Both the position numbers and the translations under genes were made by a program. 22,597 nt of DNA from CAZNRY01 sp964575675 (GTDB taxonomy: Bacteria > Eisenbacteria > RBG-16-71-46 > CAIMUX01 > VGJL01): positions 1 to 22,597 of the forward strand of contig CAZNRY010000048.1 in NCBI GenBank assembly GCA_964575675.1, given 5' to 3'. This document shows, one piece after another, positions 1-8,188 of this stretch (its first letter is position 1; the number at the start of each line of letters is the position of its first letter). The notes under the pieces are model-generated. The model was not told the DNA's origin. It saw only the letters and a list, made by a program, of their open reading frames with translations, and made no database searches.

Positions 1-13
1 TAATCTCGAAGAT

Positions 14-58
14 AGGGGTTCCTGAATGCATCATGCATCCGGGGACCCCTTTTCTTTT
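14..58 (+). terminator. Rho-independent terminator of an upstream gene outside the window
   Basis: Bases 14-31 pair almost perfectly with 33-50 (AGGGGT..CC...ATGCAT against its complement, one mismatch and two G-T wobbles). The stem is followed at once by a T-rich run (TTTTCTTTT, 50-58). This is the classic intrinsic terminator layout on the plus strand. It implies that a plus-strand transcription unit ends just before the window. The gene it serves cannot be seen. Confidence 0.8.
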
Positions 59-160
59 GTCTGCTGGCGTCAATCCCCCTGCGTGCGATTGCGCGGAGCG
101 GGGGGCAATACGCCGCCGGGCTGGGCATCGTGGGAGCTGCCGGTCGCGCGCCTGAGCGAC

Positions 161-221
161 TCATTCGGGGATCGCCGCCGCTCGGCGCATGGCGCGGCTC
201 GCTCCGGCGTTCCCCTGCATG
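161..221. repeat. REP-like dispersed repeat, copy A
   Basis: This 61-base segment begins TCATTCGGGG and ends TTCCCCTGCATG. It matches 9232-9294 with five substitutions and two single-base indels. Its outer ends are inverted (GGGGA.CGCCG against CGGCG.TCCCC), so it can fold into a hairpin. The conserved centre is CTCGGCGCATGGCGC. It sits between genes, as REP-type palindromes usually do. Confidence 0.65.
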
Positions 222-239
222 ATCGCGCGGTGCGCGCGC

Positions 240-268
240 TTGCCCGCTGCTCGTGAGGGTGTTAGAGT
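240..268 (+). promoter_or_regulatory. Candidate sigma-70-type promoter for the EF-G-like gene
   Basis: TTGCCC (240-245), a 17-base spacer and TAGAGT (263-268) form a four-of-six match at each hexamer. It lies about 110 bases before the GTG start at 379. The hexamers are weak individually. Support comes from the exact spacing, the position after a terminator, and the resemblance to the candidate promoter before ffh, which has the same -35 hexamer. Confidence 0.35.
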
Positions 269-378
269 CCCTTCGGCTATTCTCTCCAAATGGGTCGGGA
301 GTCGTGGGGATGCGGCTGCCATGGTCCTCTCTGGTTCCCGTTGCGTGTGAGAATCATGGCGGATGGGGGTATTGAGCG

Positions 379-2460
379 GTGAAGATCTTCGACACGGTGG
401 CGATTCGCAACGTCGCGATGGTCGGGCATGGGGGCTCCGGTAAGACATCCCTCGGGGAGGGAATGCTGTTCACGGCCGGGGCGACGAACCGGCTCGGGAA
501 GGTCCAGGATGGGACGTCGGTCCTCGCGAGCACGGCCGACGAAGTGAAGCGACACATCAGCGTTTACCTGTCGCGGGCGCAGTTCGAGTACAAGGGCAGC
601 AAGATCAACCTTCTCGATTGTCCGGGCTACGGGGACTTCGTCGGAGAGGTCTACGCCGGGTTGCATGCCGCCGATGCGGCGCTCATCGCCGTCAATGGCG
701 TTTCGGGCATTGAGAGCGACACGGAGAAGCACTTCGACCTCGTCGCCGAGAGGGGGATGCCCGCCTTCTTCGTCGTCACGATGATGGACAAGGAACAGGC
801 CGCATTTGCGAAGGTCGTCGAGGGAATCGGCAAGTTGACCGACCGGGCCGTTCCGCTCTTCCTACCGATCGGCGCCGGCCCCGACCTGACTGGCGTGGCC
901 GGCGTGCTGACCGGCCGTGCGGCGATCGGCGATTCCAAGTCCGTCGCGGACGGCGCGATTCCCGGCGACCTGAGCGACCAGATTGCGCGAGCCAAGAATC
1001 AGATCACGGAGCTTGCCGCCGAGGCAGACGACGCGCTCCTCGAGAAGTACCTCGAGAGCGGGGATTTGACCCCCGAGGAGGTCTTGCAGGGGTTCCGGCT
1101 CGGGATTGCGAGAGGCCGGATCTTCCCGATCCTCGCCGTTTCCAGCGAGAAGAACATTGGCGTCTCGGCCCTACTCGACACCCTGGTCGACCTCGCCCCC
1201 TCTCCCCTGGATGTCGCGGGTCCGCTCGGCATCCGGCCTGGCGCGGAAACCGAAACCCCGATCCGCGGCGGTTCGGGCGACCCGCTGGCCGCGATTGTTT
1301 TCAAGACGACATCCGAGATCCTTCCTCAGGACGTGTATCTGATCCGCGTCTATTCCGGCCACCTCGAGAAGGGCGTCGAGGTGTACAACTCCCGGCGCGA
1401 CCAATCCGAGCGGATGAGCCAGCTGTACAACTTCTGCGGCAAGGAGCGGAGCGACGCGGACCGAATCGTCGCCGGGGATATCGGCGCGACCGTAAATCTA
1501 AAGAGCACGGGGACGAACGATTGCCTCTGCGCGAAGGACAACAAGATCGTGCTCACGCCGATCCAGTTTCCGGCGCCCGTCCATGAGCTCGCGATCGCTC
1601 CCGCCAAGAAGGGCGAAGAGGACAAGGTCGGCAACTGGCTCAACCGGCTCCACGGCGAGGATCCGACCCTCCAGATCCGGGTCGACTCGAGCCTGCACCA
1701 GACGATCGTCCGCTGCATGGGCGACCTGCACCTGGACGTCCTGCTCGATCGGATGCGGCGGCGGGGCCAGGTGGAAGCGGTTCTGAACAAGCCCCGAATT
1801 CCCTACAAGGAGACGATTCGAGGCAGCGCCGATGTCTCTTACCGGCACAAGAAACAGACCGGCGGGCGCGGGCAGTTCGCGGACGTCTCGATCAAGGTCG
1901 AGCCTGTCCCTCGCGGGGGCGGATTCGAGTTCCTCGATGAGATCGTCGGCGGCGTGATTCCCTCGAAGTTTATCCCGGCGGTCGAGAAGGGCGTCGTAGA
2001 GAAGATGCAGGAGGGAGTCCTGGCCGGCTACGAGCTCGTCGACGTCCGCGTCCGGCTGCACTACGGTGGCTATCACGACGTCGATTCCTCCGAGATGGCG
2101 TTCAAGATCGCCGGAGCGATGGCGTTGAAGGACGGCATCGAGAAATCGCAGCCGATGCTGCTCGAGCCGATCAACCGCGTCGACGTGATCGTCCCCGACG
2201 ATTACATGGGCGATGTGATGGGCGATCTGAGCGGGCGCCGAGGGAAGATCCTCGGGATGGAATCGGTCGGGAAGGGGAAGAAGGTGAGCGCCCTCGTTCC
2301 GGCCGCCGAGCTGTATCAGTACTCGACGAAACTTCGCTCGATGACGCAGGGAAGGGGGCGCTTCACCTTCCAGTTCGATCACTACGAAGAGGTCCCGCGC
2401 GAGATCCAAGAGAAGCTCGTCGAGCAACTGCGCAAGGACCAGCAGGAAGCGAGCGCTTAG
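379..2460 (+). CDS. EF-G-like translational GTPase (EF-G paralogue)
   Basis: This 693-residue protein has full EF-G architecture: a G domain, a beta-barrel domain II (about 300-380) and domains III-V including a complete domain IV with GGRGQFADV. The P-loop GHGGSGKT is at 16-23. Two hallmark motifs differ from canonical EF-G. The catalytic His of DxPGH is Tyr in DCPGYGDF (80-87), and NKxD is TMMD (134-137). The switch I region reads DEVKRHIS rather than EQERGIT. These features place it with the EF-G-like/FusA2-type paralogues rather than the main elongation factor. It probably acts on the ribosome, but whether it drives translocation, recycling or a stress function cannot be read from sequence. 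The start is GTG with a weak ribosome site. yebC follows after 33 bases. Confidence 0.88.
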   Translation: MKIFDTVAIRNVAMVGHGGSGKTSLGEGMLFTAGATNRLGKVQDGTSVLASTADEVKRHISVYLSRAQFEYKGSKINLLDCPGYGDFVGEVYAGLHAADAALIAVNGVSGIESDTEKHFDLVAERGMPAFFVVTMMDKEQAAFAKVVEGIGKLTDRAVPLFLPIGAGPDLTGVAGVLTGRAAIGDSKSVADGAIPGDLSDQIARAKNQITELAAEADDALLEKYLESGDLTPEEVLQGFRLGIARGRIFPILAVSSEKNIGVSALLDTLVDLAPSPLDVAGPLGIRPGAETETPIRGGSGDPLAAIVFKTTSEILPQDVYLIRVYSGHLEKGVEVYNSRRDQSERMSQLYNFCGKERSDADRIVAGDIGATVNLKSTGTNDCLCAKDNKIVLTPIQFPAPVHELAIAPAKKGEEDKVGNWLNRLHGEDPTLQIRVDSSLHQTIVRCMGDLHLDVLLDRMRRRGQVEAVLNKPRIPYKETIRGSADVSYRHKKQTGGRGQFADVSIKVEPVPRGGGFEFLDEIVGGVIPSKFIPAVEKGVVEKMQEGVLAGYELVDVRVRLHYGGYHDVDSSEMAFKIAGAMALKDGIEKSQPMLLEPINRVDVIVPDDYMGDVMGDLSGRRGKILGMESVGKGKKVSALVPAAELYQYSTKLRSMTQGRGRFTFQFDHYEEVPREIQEKLVEQLRKDQQEASA

Positions 2461-2493
2461 GGCCTGCAGCCCGGGTGGCGGAGGAGGAACACT

Positions 2494-3249
2494 ATGAGCG
2501 GCCACTCCAAGTGGAGCACGATCAAGCGCAAGAAGGGCAAGGCTGACGCCGAGCGCGGCAAGCTCTTCACGAAGCTGATCAAGGAGATCACGATCGCGGC
2601 CCGGGACGGCGGGGGGGACGCGAAGGGGAACCCGCGCCTCCGGACGGCCATCGCGAACGCCAAGGCGCAGAGCATGCCTGCGGCGAACATCGATCGGGCG
2701 ATCAAAAAGGGGACGGGCGAGCTCCCCGGGACGACCTACGAGGAACACTTTTACGAGGGGTACGGCCCGGGTGGAGTCGCCCTGCTGGTTCAAGTTCTGA
2801 CCGACAACAAGAACCGCACGACGAGCGAGCTCCGCCACCTCCTGACGAAGTACGGTGGCAACCTCGGCGAGGTGGGGTGCGTGGCGTGGATGTTCCATGC
2901 TAAGGGGCTCCTCACGGTTCCCAGCGCCGGGGTGACCGAGGACCGGCTCCTCGAGATCGTTCTCGACGCAGGGGCCGACGATGTCGACAGCAGCTCCGAG
3001 GATGTTTATGAGATCTACACGAGCCCGAGCGATCTTGATCCCGTCCACAAAGCGATCGAGGCGGCGGGGATCACGCCCGCGAGCGTCGAGTTCTCCCGCG
3101 TGCCCTCGACGAGCGTGGCGGTGGAGGACGAGAAGCAGGGGGAGCAGCTGCTCCGTCTGATGGAATTCCTCGAAGACCACGAGGACGTCCAGAAGGTCTA
3201 CGCGAACTTCGACATCTCCGACGAGATGATGGAGAAGCTCCGCGGGTAG
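2494..3249 (+). CDS. yebC: YebC/PmpR/TACO1-family protein
   Basis: The protein is 251 residues, the usual family length, and opens with the diagnostic MSGHSKWSTIKRKKG. The conserved KLFTKLIKEI and GGDAKGNPRLR segments follow, then an acidic middle with YEEHFYEGYGPGG. Family members have been described both as DNA-binding regulators and as factors that help ribosomes through difficult peptide stretches, so the exact role here is open. The start is fixed by a strong GGAGGAGGAA (2480-2489) just before ATG. The position directly upstream of ruvC is a widely conserved arrangement. No unusual residues were seen. Confidence 0.95.
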   Translation: MSGHSKWSTIKRKKGKADAERGKLFTKLIKEITIAARDGGGDAKGNPRLRTAIANAKAQSMPAANIDRAIKKGTGELPGTTYEEHFYEGYGPGGVALLVQVLTDNKNRTTSELRHLLTKYGGNLGEVGCVAWMFHAKGLLTVPSAGVTEDRLLEIVLDAGADDVDSSSEDVYEIYTSPSDLDPVHKAIEAAGITPASVEFSRVPSTSVAVEDEKQGEQLLRLMEFLEDHEDVQKVYANFDISDEMMEKLRG

Positions 3250-3266
3250 CTCGCGAGGATGTCGGA

Positions 3267-3289
3267 CGGCGAGCGACGGCGGCTCGCCG
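3267..3289. other. Perfect inverted repeat between yebC and ruvC
   Basis: CGGCGAGC (3267-3274) and GCTCGCCG (3282-3289) form a perfect 8-bp stem with a 7-base loop, just before the ruvC ribosome site GGGAGGA (3295-3301). No T-run follows, so it is not an ordinary intrinsic terminator. It could be an mRNA structure that modulates ruvC translation, or a chance feature of GC-rich spacer DNA. Confidence 0.4.
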
Positions 3290-3311
3290 GCGCGGGAGGA
3301 CGGGTCCGAGG

Positions 3312-3833
3312 ATGACGATCGGGAGAACCATCCTGGGACTGGATCCGGGAAGCCGGAATACGGGCTTCGGTCTGCTGAGGATTGAGGCCGGCGCGGAGGG
3401 GATCACACGGCTGGCCAGCGGCGCGCTGCGGCTCGACGAAGATCGGCCGTTCGCCGAGCGCCTTCCGGATCTGCGCGACGGGATCGTCCGCCTGATCCGC
3501 GACCATCGGCCCGATGATGCGGCCATCGAGACCTGTTTCGTCGCCCGCAGCGTTCGATCCGCTCTCGTCCTCGGGCACGTTCGCGGGGTTCTTCTCCTCC
3601 TCTGCCTCGATGCGGGGATTGATGTTTATGAATACTCTCCAGCGGAAATCAAGAGATCCGTGACCGGCAGCGGCAACGCCTCGAAAGCGCAGGTGGCGCG
3701 GATGCTGCCTCACCTCATGTTGCGTCCGCCCGAACGGCCTTCGGAGGACGAGGCGGACGCCCTGGCCGCCGCCTACTGCCACCTGACGCGCCCTGCGGTC
3801 GCTCGGGCGCGCCCTTTGAGGGGGATCTCATGA
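3312..3833 (+). CDS. ruvC: Crossover junction endodeoxyribonuclease RuvC
   Basis: RuvC cuts Holliday junctions in the RuvABC resolvasome, as a dimer that makes paired nicks. The 173-residue length is typical. The fold begins with ILGLDPGSRNTGFG, and the four metal-binding acidic residues are present: D11, E73 (in AAIETCF), and D146 and D149 (in EDEADALAAA). The conserved Y-P-KRSVTGSG stretch is present as YSPAEIKRSVTGSG. The ATG start has GGGAGGA ten bases upstream. The stop overlaps the ruvA start by four bases (ATGA), which indicates translational coupling. Confidence 0.97.
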   Translation: MTIGRTILGLDPGSRNTGFGLLRIEAGAEGITRLASGALRLDEDRPFAERLPDLRDGIVRLIRDHRPDDAAIETCFVARSVRSALVLGHVRGVLLLLCLDAGIDVYEYSPAEIKRSVTGSGNASKAQVARMLPHLMLRPPERPSEDEADALAAAYCHLTRPAVARARPLRGIS

Positions 3834-4438
3834 TCGAACGGATTGAGGGCGAGCTCCTCGAGACCGGACCCGGCCACCTCCTCGTCGGCCTCGGCGGTTT
3901 GGGGATTCGCGTATCGGTTCCCCGGACCGTGCTGGAAAGGCTCGACGGCGCCCGGCAGGGGATCCTGTGGACCCGTCTGCTCGTGCGGGACGGCGATCCG
4001 CAGCTCTACGGTTTTCTAGAGACCGAGGAACGCGACTGCTTCGATGCGCTGATCGCCGTGAGCGGGGTGGGCCCCCGGATCGCGCTCGCGATCCTCTCGT
4101 CGATGGAGCCGAGTGCGCTTGCGCTGGAGGCGGAGCATGGATCGATAGACCGGCTCGTGATGGTTTCCGGGGTTGGGAAGAAGCTAGCGGGAAGGATCGT
4201 GCTGGAGTTGAAGGGGAAGCTCCCGCTCATGGCTTCCTCTAGCGATGTGGGAGGCGCTGCAGGGTTGCCCGGGGAGCTGGGGCTCGACGCAATCCGCGCC
4301 CTGACCGCACTGGGATACCCCGCGGCCGAATCCAGGGAGGCCGTGCAGCGCGTTCTTCGCAATCGAGAGACGGCCCCGCTGCCCCTCGATCAACTTCTTC
4401 GCGAGGCCTTGCTCGGCCTCAATCGCGCCGGGCCGTAG
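3830..4438 (+). CDS. ruvA: Holliday junction branch migration protein RuvA
   Basis: RuvA is the tetrameric junction-binding platform that recruits RuvB. The 202-residue protein starts MIERIEGELLE, the usual OB-fold opening. It contains the two helix-hairpin-helix motifs VSGVGPRIALAIL (about 78-90) and VSGVGKKLAGRIVLELKGKL (about 111-130). A flexible linker rich in Ser, Gly and Ala leads to a C-terminal domain III that normally contacts RuvB. It is coupled to ruvC by an ATGA overlap. In many bacteria ruvB follows directly; here ruvB lies 3.7 kb away, beyond two opposite-strand ABC transporter genes. Confidence 0.96.
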   Translation: MIERIEGELLETGPGHLLVGLGGLGIRVSVPRTVLERLDGARQGILWTRLLVRDGDPQLYGFLETEERDCFDALIAVSGVGPRIALAILSSMEPSALALEAEHGSIDRLVMVSGVGKKLAGRIVLELKGKLPLMASSSDVGGAAGLPGELGLDAIRALTALGYPAAESREAVQRVLRNRETAPLPLDQLLREALLGLNRAGP

Positions 4439-4469
4439 TTTTCGCCATCCTCCTCAGGCGCGCGCCGCC

Positions 4470-4486
4470 GGATCTCTCTCAGATCC
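4470..4486. terminator. Possible hairpin terminator between convergent genes
   Basis: GGATCT-CTCTC-AGATCC forms a perfect 6-bp stem in the 60-base gap where ruvA (plus) and the ABC transporter (minus) converge. No T-run follows on either strand, so intrinsic termination is uncertain. The location is the main support. Confidence 0.3.
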
Positions 4487-4498
4487 AGCCAAACCGGG

Positions 4499-6292
4499 CT
4501 AGATCACCGCGAATCCTTCCTCCTGCTGCTTGAACTCGAGCTGATAGAGCTTTGCGTAGATCCCTCCCAAGGCGAGCAGCTCATGATGCTTGCCCTGCTC
4601 AACGAGACGCCCTTTGTGCAGGACGAGGATGCGGTCGACGTGGCGGATCGTGGAAAGGCGGTGCGCGATCACGAGGCTCGTCCGCCCGCGGATCAGCGCG
4701 GGCAGAGCGCTCCGGATCTTGATCTCGGTCTGGGTGTCGACGCTCGATGTCGCCTCGTCGAGAATCAAGACCCTCGGATCGTGCGCCAGCGCCCGCGCGA
4801 AGGAGAGCAGCTGCTTCTGCCCCACCGAGAGGAGATTGCCCCGTTCCCGCAGCTCCGTCTCGTACCCTTGGGGGAGGGCTTCGACGAAATCGCGGGCCGA
4901 GACCACATCGAGCGCCCGGCGAACGCTCTCTCCGCTGATGGCAGGGTCGCGAAGGCCGATGTTCCGTTGCGCGGAGCCGGAGAAAAGATAGACATCCTGC
5001 GGACAGATCGCCACCCGCCGCCTCAGGCAGGCGAGCTCCCAGTCGCGGATGTCGAGGCCGTCGATTCGGATCGTCCCGCCCCAGATCTCGTAGAAGCGGA
5101 GGAGGATGGAGGCGATCGTGGTCTTCCCGGCGCCGGTGTGGCCGACGAGCGCGACCGATTCCCCGGGTGCGATCCGGAAAGTGAGATCGTGAAGAACCGG
5201 CTCACCCTGTTTGTACCCGAACCGGACGTGCTCAAAGCGGATCTCTCCCCTCGTCTGCTCGGGCCGAACAGCCTGCGGCGAGTTGTGGATCTCCGGCTCC
5301 GTGTCGAGAAGCTCGAAGATCCGCTCGCTGCTCGCCATGGCCCCCTGCAGGGTGTTGTAGCGTTCGGAGAGGTCGCGGATCGGCCTGAAGAACCGCTCGC
5401 TGTACTGGAAGAAGGCGACGAGCGATCCCAGGGTCAACGTTTGTGAGAGAACACGTTCTCCTCCGTAGGCGAGGATCATGGCCGCCACGCCGACCTCCAG
5501 GAACTCCACCGTCGGAAAGTAGACGGCATAGGCGCGGACGGAGCGGAGAAACGCGTTTTGATATTCGAGGTTCAGCTTGCCGAACTCGAGCGCCCGAGCC
5601 TCCTCGCGCCGGAAGAGCTGTACCACGGCGATCCCCGTGAGATGCTCCTGGAGGTAGGCGTTCATCGCGGCGATCTTGGTCCGGATCGTCGTATAGGCAG
5701 AGCGGACGCGCGATCTGAACACGAAGGTCGCTGCGATCAGCGGGGGAAGAACGGTGAAGCAGATCAACGCCAGGCGAACGTCGAGGAGGAGCATCATCGT
5801 CACGATCCCGGCGAGCATCAAGACATCGCCGAAAATCGAGACGATCCCGGAGGTGAAGAGCTCGTTCAAGACCTCGACGTCGCTTGTCAGGCGCGTCATG
5901 ACCCGTCCGACGGGGTTGCGCTCGAAGTAACTGATCGAGAGGCCCTGGACGTGTTTGAACAGCTTCCGCCGCAGGTCGAACATGATCTTCTGCCCCAATC
6001 CCTGCGTCGTCACGGCTTGCAGGTAGCGCAAAGCAAAGACGGCGATCAGGAGAGCCAGGTAGATCATCGATATCCGGAGAAGCCCTGCCGGATCATGTTT
6101 CTGGATGTGGCTATCGATTCCGATCTTCATCAGGATAGGAAACGAGAGCTCTGCGGCCGACAGCAGGATCAGGAGGAAGACCGAGGAGCCGAGAACGAGT
6201 CGGTGCGGGCGGGCCAAGGACAGCAGGCGCAGGAAGAGCCGCCGGTCCATCTGGGTTCGATAGAGGGGTTCGTCCTCAGGCAGCGGGGGCAT
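4499..6292 (-). CDS. ABC exporter half-transporter (permease-ATPase fusion), second of a pair
   Basis: This 597-residue protein has an ABC type-1 exporter membrane domain (about 20-330, six predicted spans) fused to an ATPase domain. The ATPase has Walker A GHTGAGKT (384-391), Q-loop PQD (431-433), Walker B LILDEATSSVD with the catalytic Glu at 513, and H-loop His 543. The signature is LSVGQ (488-492) instead of LSGGQ, a variant seen in some heterodimeric multidrug or lipid exporters. The chosen ATG (6292) has GGAGGAG a few bases upstream and overlaps the preceding gene by 17 bases; ATG 6250 is an alternative. It probably pairs with the product of the neighbouring gene as an inner-membrane exporter. 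The substrate is unknown; lipid or drug export would be typical. Confidence 0.9.
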   Translation of the reverse strand: MPPLPEDEPLYRTQMDRRLFLRLLSLARPHRLVLGSSVFLLILLSAAELSFPILMKIGIDSHIQKHDPAGLLRISMIYLALLIAVFALRYLQAVTTQGLGQKIMFDLRRKLFKHVQGLSISYFERNPVGRVMTRLTSDVEVLNELFTSGIVSIFGDVLMLAGIVTMMLLLDVRLALICFTVLPPLIAATFVFRSRVRSAYTTIRTKIAAMNAYLQEHLTGIAVVQLFRREEARALEFGKLNLEYQNAFLRSVRAYAVYFPTVEFLEVGVAAMILAYGGERVLSQTLTLGSLVAFFQYSERFFRPIRDLSERYNTLQGAMASSERIFELLDTEPEIHNSPQAVRPEQTRGEIRFEHVRFGYKQGEPVLHDLTFRIAPGESVALVGHTGAGKTTIASILLRFYEIWGGTIRIDGLDIRDWELACLRRRVAICPQDVYLFSGSAQRNIGLRDPAISGESVRRALDVVSARDFVEALPQGYETELRERGNLLSVGQKQLLSFARALAHDPRVLILDEATSSVDTQTEIKIRSALPALIRGRTSLVIAHRLSTIRHVDRILVLHKGRLVEQGKHHELLALGGIYAKLYQLEFKQQEEGFAVI

Positions 6293-8066
6293 CCTCGATC
6301 TCCTCCGCCAGCCTTTGCCGGCGCTCCATGGCCGCATAGATGCCGCCTCGCGCAACGAGCTCATCGTGGCTCCCCGCTTCCGAGACGACGCCGTCCTGCA
6401 AGACGAGGATCCGGTCGGCGTCGCGCACGGTCGAGATCCTGTGCGCGATCAGAATCGTCGTCCGGCCCCTTCTGTAGTCCCTGAGCCCCGTGAGCAGCTC
6501 CGCTTCCGTGATCTTGTCGACGCTCGAGAACGCGTCATCGAGCAGGAGGATCAGCGGATCGGCCAGGAGGGCGCGCGCCAGCGCGATTCGCTGGCGCTGT
6601 CCCCCGGAGACCGTGATCCCTCGCTCGCCGACCCGCGTCTCCAATCCCTGCGGGAAATCCTCGAGATCCCTCTCCAGGCGGGCCAGTCGGACGACGCGCT
6701 CGAGATCCTCTTCGCTCGCATCCGGGTTGCCGACCAGGAGGTTCGCCCGCAGCGTGTCGGAGAAGAGAAACGATTCCTGCGGGACCGCTCCGATCGCTGC
6801 GCGGACGGCTTCGAGGCTCCGCCGTCGCACGTCAATTCCCTCGAGGCGAACTTCCCCGCCCGTCGCTTCGAGTAGCCGCGGGATCAACGAGACGAGTGTG
6901 CTCTTGCCGCTTCCCGTCCGCCCCACGATCGCCACGGTCGATCCCGCTTCGATCGACACGTCGATGCCGCGCAGAACCTCGGGGGCGTCCGGGCCGAACC
7001 GGAATCGCACCTCGTGAAAACGGATCGTTCCGCGGATCCCCGGCTCATCCTCGGGGGACGGGGGACTGGCGATATCGGGCGGCAGACGCCGTACCTCGAT
7101 CATCCGGGCCATCGCCGCCTCGCCTCGCTGAATCAACGAGAGAACCCAACCGAGCGCGATGAAGGGCCAGGTGAGCATCCCGAGGTATCCCATGAACGCG
7201 ACGAACTCGCCCAGCCCGATCGCACCGCTGATCACGCGCATCCCCCCCGCCCAGAGAAGGATGAGCATCAGCAGTCCGACGAGGCTCCCCATCGTCGCGA
7301 AAAAGAGGGCTCGGTAGCGGATCAGGCGGAATCCCAGGCGCATGTAGGTGCGGCTCAATCCGTCGAAGTGCTCTTCCTCGAACGGCTCCTGGGCGAATGC
7401 CTGCACGACGCGGATCCCGGCGATGTTCTCCTGCAGGGCGGAGGAGAGGACGCCGTAGTGGTCCTGCACGGCGCGGCTTCGGCGGTGCATCTCTCCTGCG
7501 AATCGCCGGACCAGGAATGCGAGCAGGGGAAGGGGAAGCAGCGCCGCCACCGTCAGAAGGGGATCGAGCCGGACCATCAGGACGACGCTCGCCACCACGA
7601 CCGTCACCGTGTTCATGCCGTACATCACGCCCGGCCCGACGACGTCGCGAACCGCGTTCAGATCGTTCGTCGCGCGGGCCATGAGGTCCCCGGTCCTCTG
7701 CGCGTTGAAGAACGAGAGGGGGAGCTTCTGCATGTGGCGGAAGAAGTCGTTTCTGAGTTCGTACTCGATCCGCCGGCTCGCGCCGATCAGGATGAGCCGC
7801 ATGAAATAGAGGAAAACCCCGCTCGCGGCAGCCAGGCCGGCAATCCAAAGCCCATACCGGACCATCCCGCCCGATGCCGCCGATTCGAGGTGTCGGATCC
7901 CCGAGCGAAGGACCATGGGGATCGCCAGGCTGAAGCCGCTCGTTGCGACGGTGCACAGGTAGCCGACGAGAAACGCCCGCTGGTGGCGCCGCATCGCCGG
8001 CCCCAGTTCGCTCAGGTTGGGCAGGATTGTGGGGACCAGGGAACGGATCGACCAGCGGGACGCCAT
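6276..8066 (-). CDS. ABC exporter half-transporter (permease-ATPase fusion), first of a pair
   Basis: This 596-residue exporter half has an N-terminal membrane domain (about 30-320) and an ATPase domain. The ATPase has Walker A GRTGSGKS (382-389), PQESFLF in the Q-loop, signature VSGGQ (486-490) and H-loop His 542. Walker B reads LLLDDAFSSVD: the usual catalytic Glu is Asp (511), a mark of the degenerate site in heterodimeric exporters such as TM287/288 or BmrCD. The partner gene overlaps its 3' end, which supports one heterodimer. ATG 8066 is preferred because GGGAG lies ten bases upstream. ATG 8090 would add eight residues but has no ribosome site. The substrate cannot be inferred. Confidence 0.9.
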   Translation of the reverse strand: MASRWSIRSLVPTILPNLSELGPAMRRHQRAFLVGYLCTVATSGFSLAIPMVLRSGIRHLESAASGGMVRYGLWIAGLAAASGVFLYFMRLILIGASRRIEYELRNDFFRHMQKLPLSFFNAQRTGDLMARATNDLNAVRDVVGPGVMYGMNTVTVVVASVVLMVRLDPLLTVAALLPLPLLAFLVRRFAGEMHRRSRAVQDHYGVLSSALQENIAGIRVVQAFAQEPFEEEHFDGLSRTYMRLGFRLIRYRALFFATMGSLVGLLMLILLWAGGMRVISGAIGLGEFVAFMGYLGMLTWPFIALGWVLSLIQRGEAAMARMIEVRRLPPDIASPPSPEDEPGIRGTIRFHEVRFRFGPDAPEVLRGIDVSIEAGSTVAIVGRTGSGKSTLVSLIPRLLEATGGEVRLEGIDVRRRSLEAVRAAIGAVPQESFLFSDTLRANLLVGNPDASEEDLERVVRLARLERDLEDFPQGLETRVGERGITVSGGQRQRIALARALLADPLILLLDDAFSSVDKITEAELLTGLRDYRRGRTTILIAHRISTVRDADRILVLQDGVVSEAGSHDELVARGGIYAAMERRQRLAEEIEDAPAA

Positions 8067-8073
8067 GTCCGCG

Positions 8074-8103
8074 ATTCTCCCGAATCGCATCGTGAGGGGT
8101 CAA
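8074..8103 (-). promoter_or_regulatory. Weak candidate promoter for the ABC exporter pair
   Basis: On the minus strand TTGACC (8103-8098), an 18-base spacer and GAGAAT (8079-8074) resemble -35 and -10 hexamers. Transcription would begin almost at ATG 8066, which would make the message nearly leaderless and rule out the 8090 start. The ruvB promoter must lie in the same gap on the other strand. Confidence 0.25.
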
Positions 8104-8123
8104 CGGCTCAAAGGACCCGTCGA

Positions 8124-8152
8124 TTGAGGCAGTGCGCCTCGTGTGATAGCCT
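8124..8152 (+). promoter_or_regulatory. Weak candidate promoter for ruvB
   Basis: TTGAGG (8124-8129), 17 bases, then TAGCCT (8147-8152), 37 bases before the ruvB start. The -10 hexamer is poor, but the spacing is ideal. A promoter is required here because the upstream genes are divergent. Confidence 0.3.
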
Positions 8153-8188
8153 CGGCCCTGCCCGGTTGGATCGAGAGGAGGCTCGCCG

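Larger units (their letters stand above)
59..378. other. Intergenic region upstream of the EF-G-like gene
   Basis: No convincing gene lies in these 320 bases. Short open frames exist on both strands, but they have no recognisable product and no good ribosome binding site. The region holds one copy of a hairpin-forming repeat (161-221) and a candidate promoter (240-268). The rest, including about 110 bases of likely 5' leader, shows nothing I can name. Confidence 0.6.

Noticed and set aside
26..256. 76-codon open frame in the first intergenic region
   Set aside because: It starts inside the terminator stem, runs through the repeat, and lacks a ribosome site.
1498..3180. 560-codon open frame on the minus strand across the EF-G-like gene and yebC
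   Set aside because: It lies antisense to two clear genes, has no recognisable domain, and long antisense frames are expected in GC-rich coding DNA.
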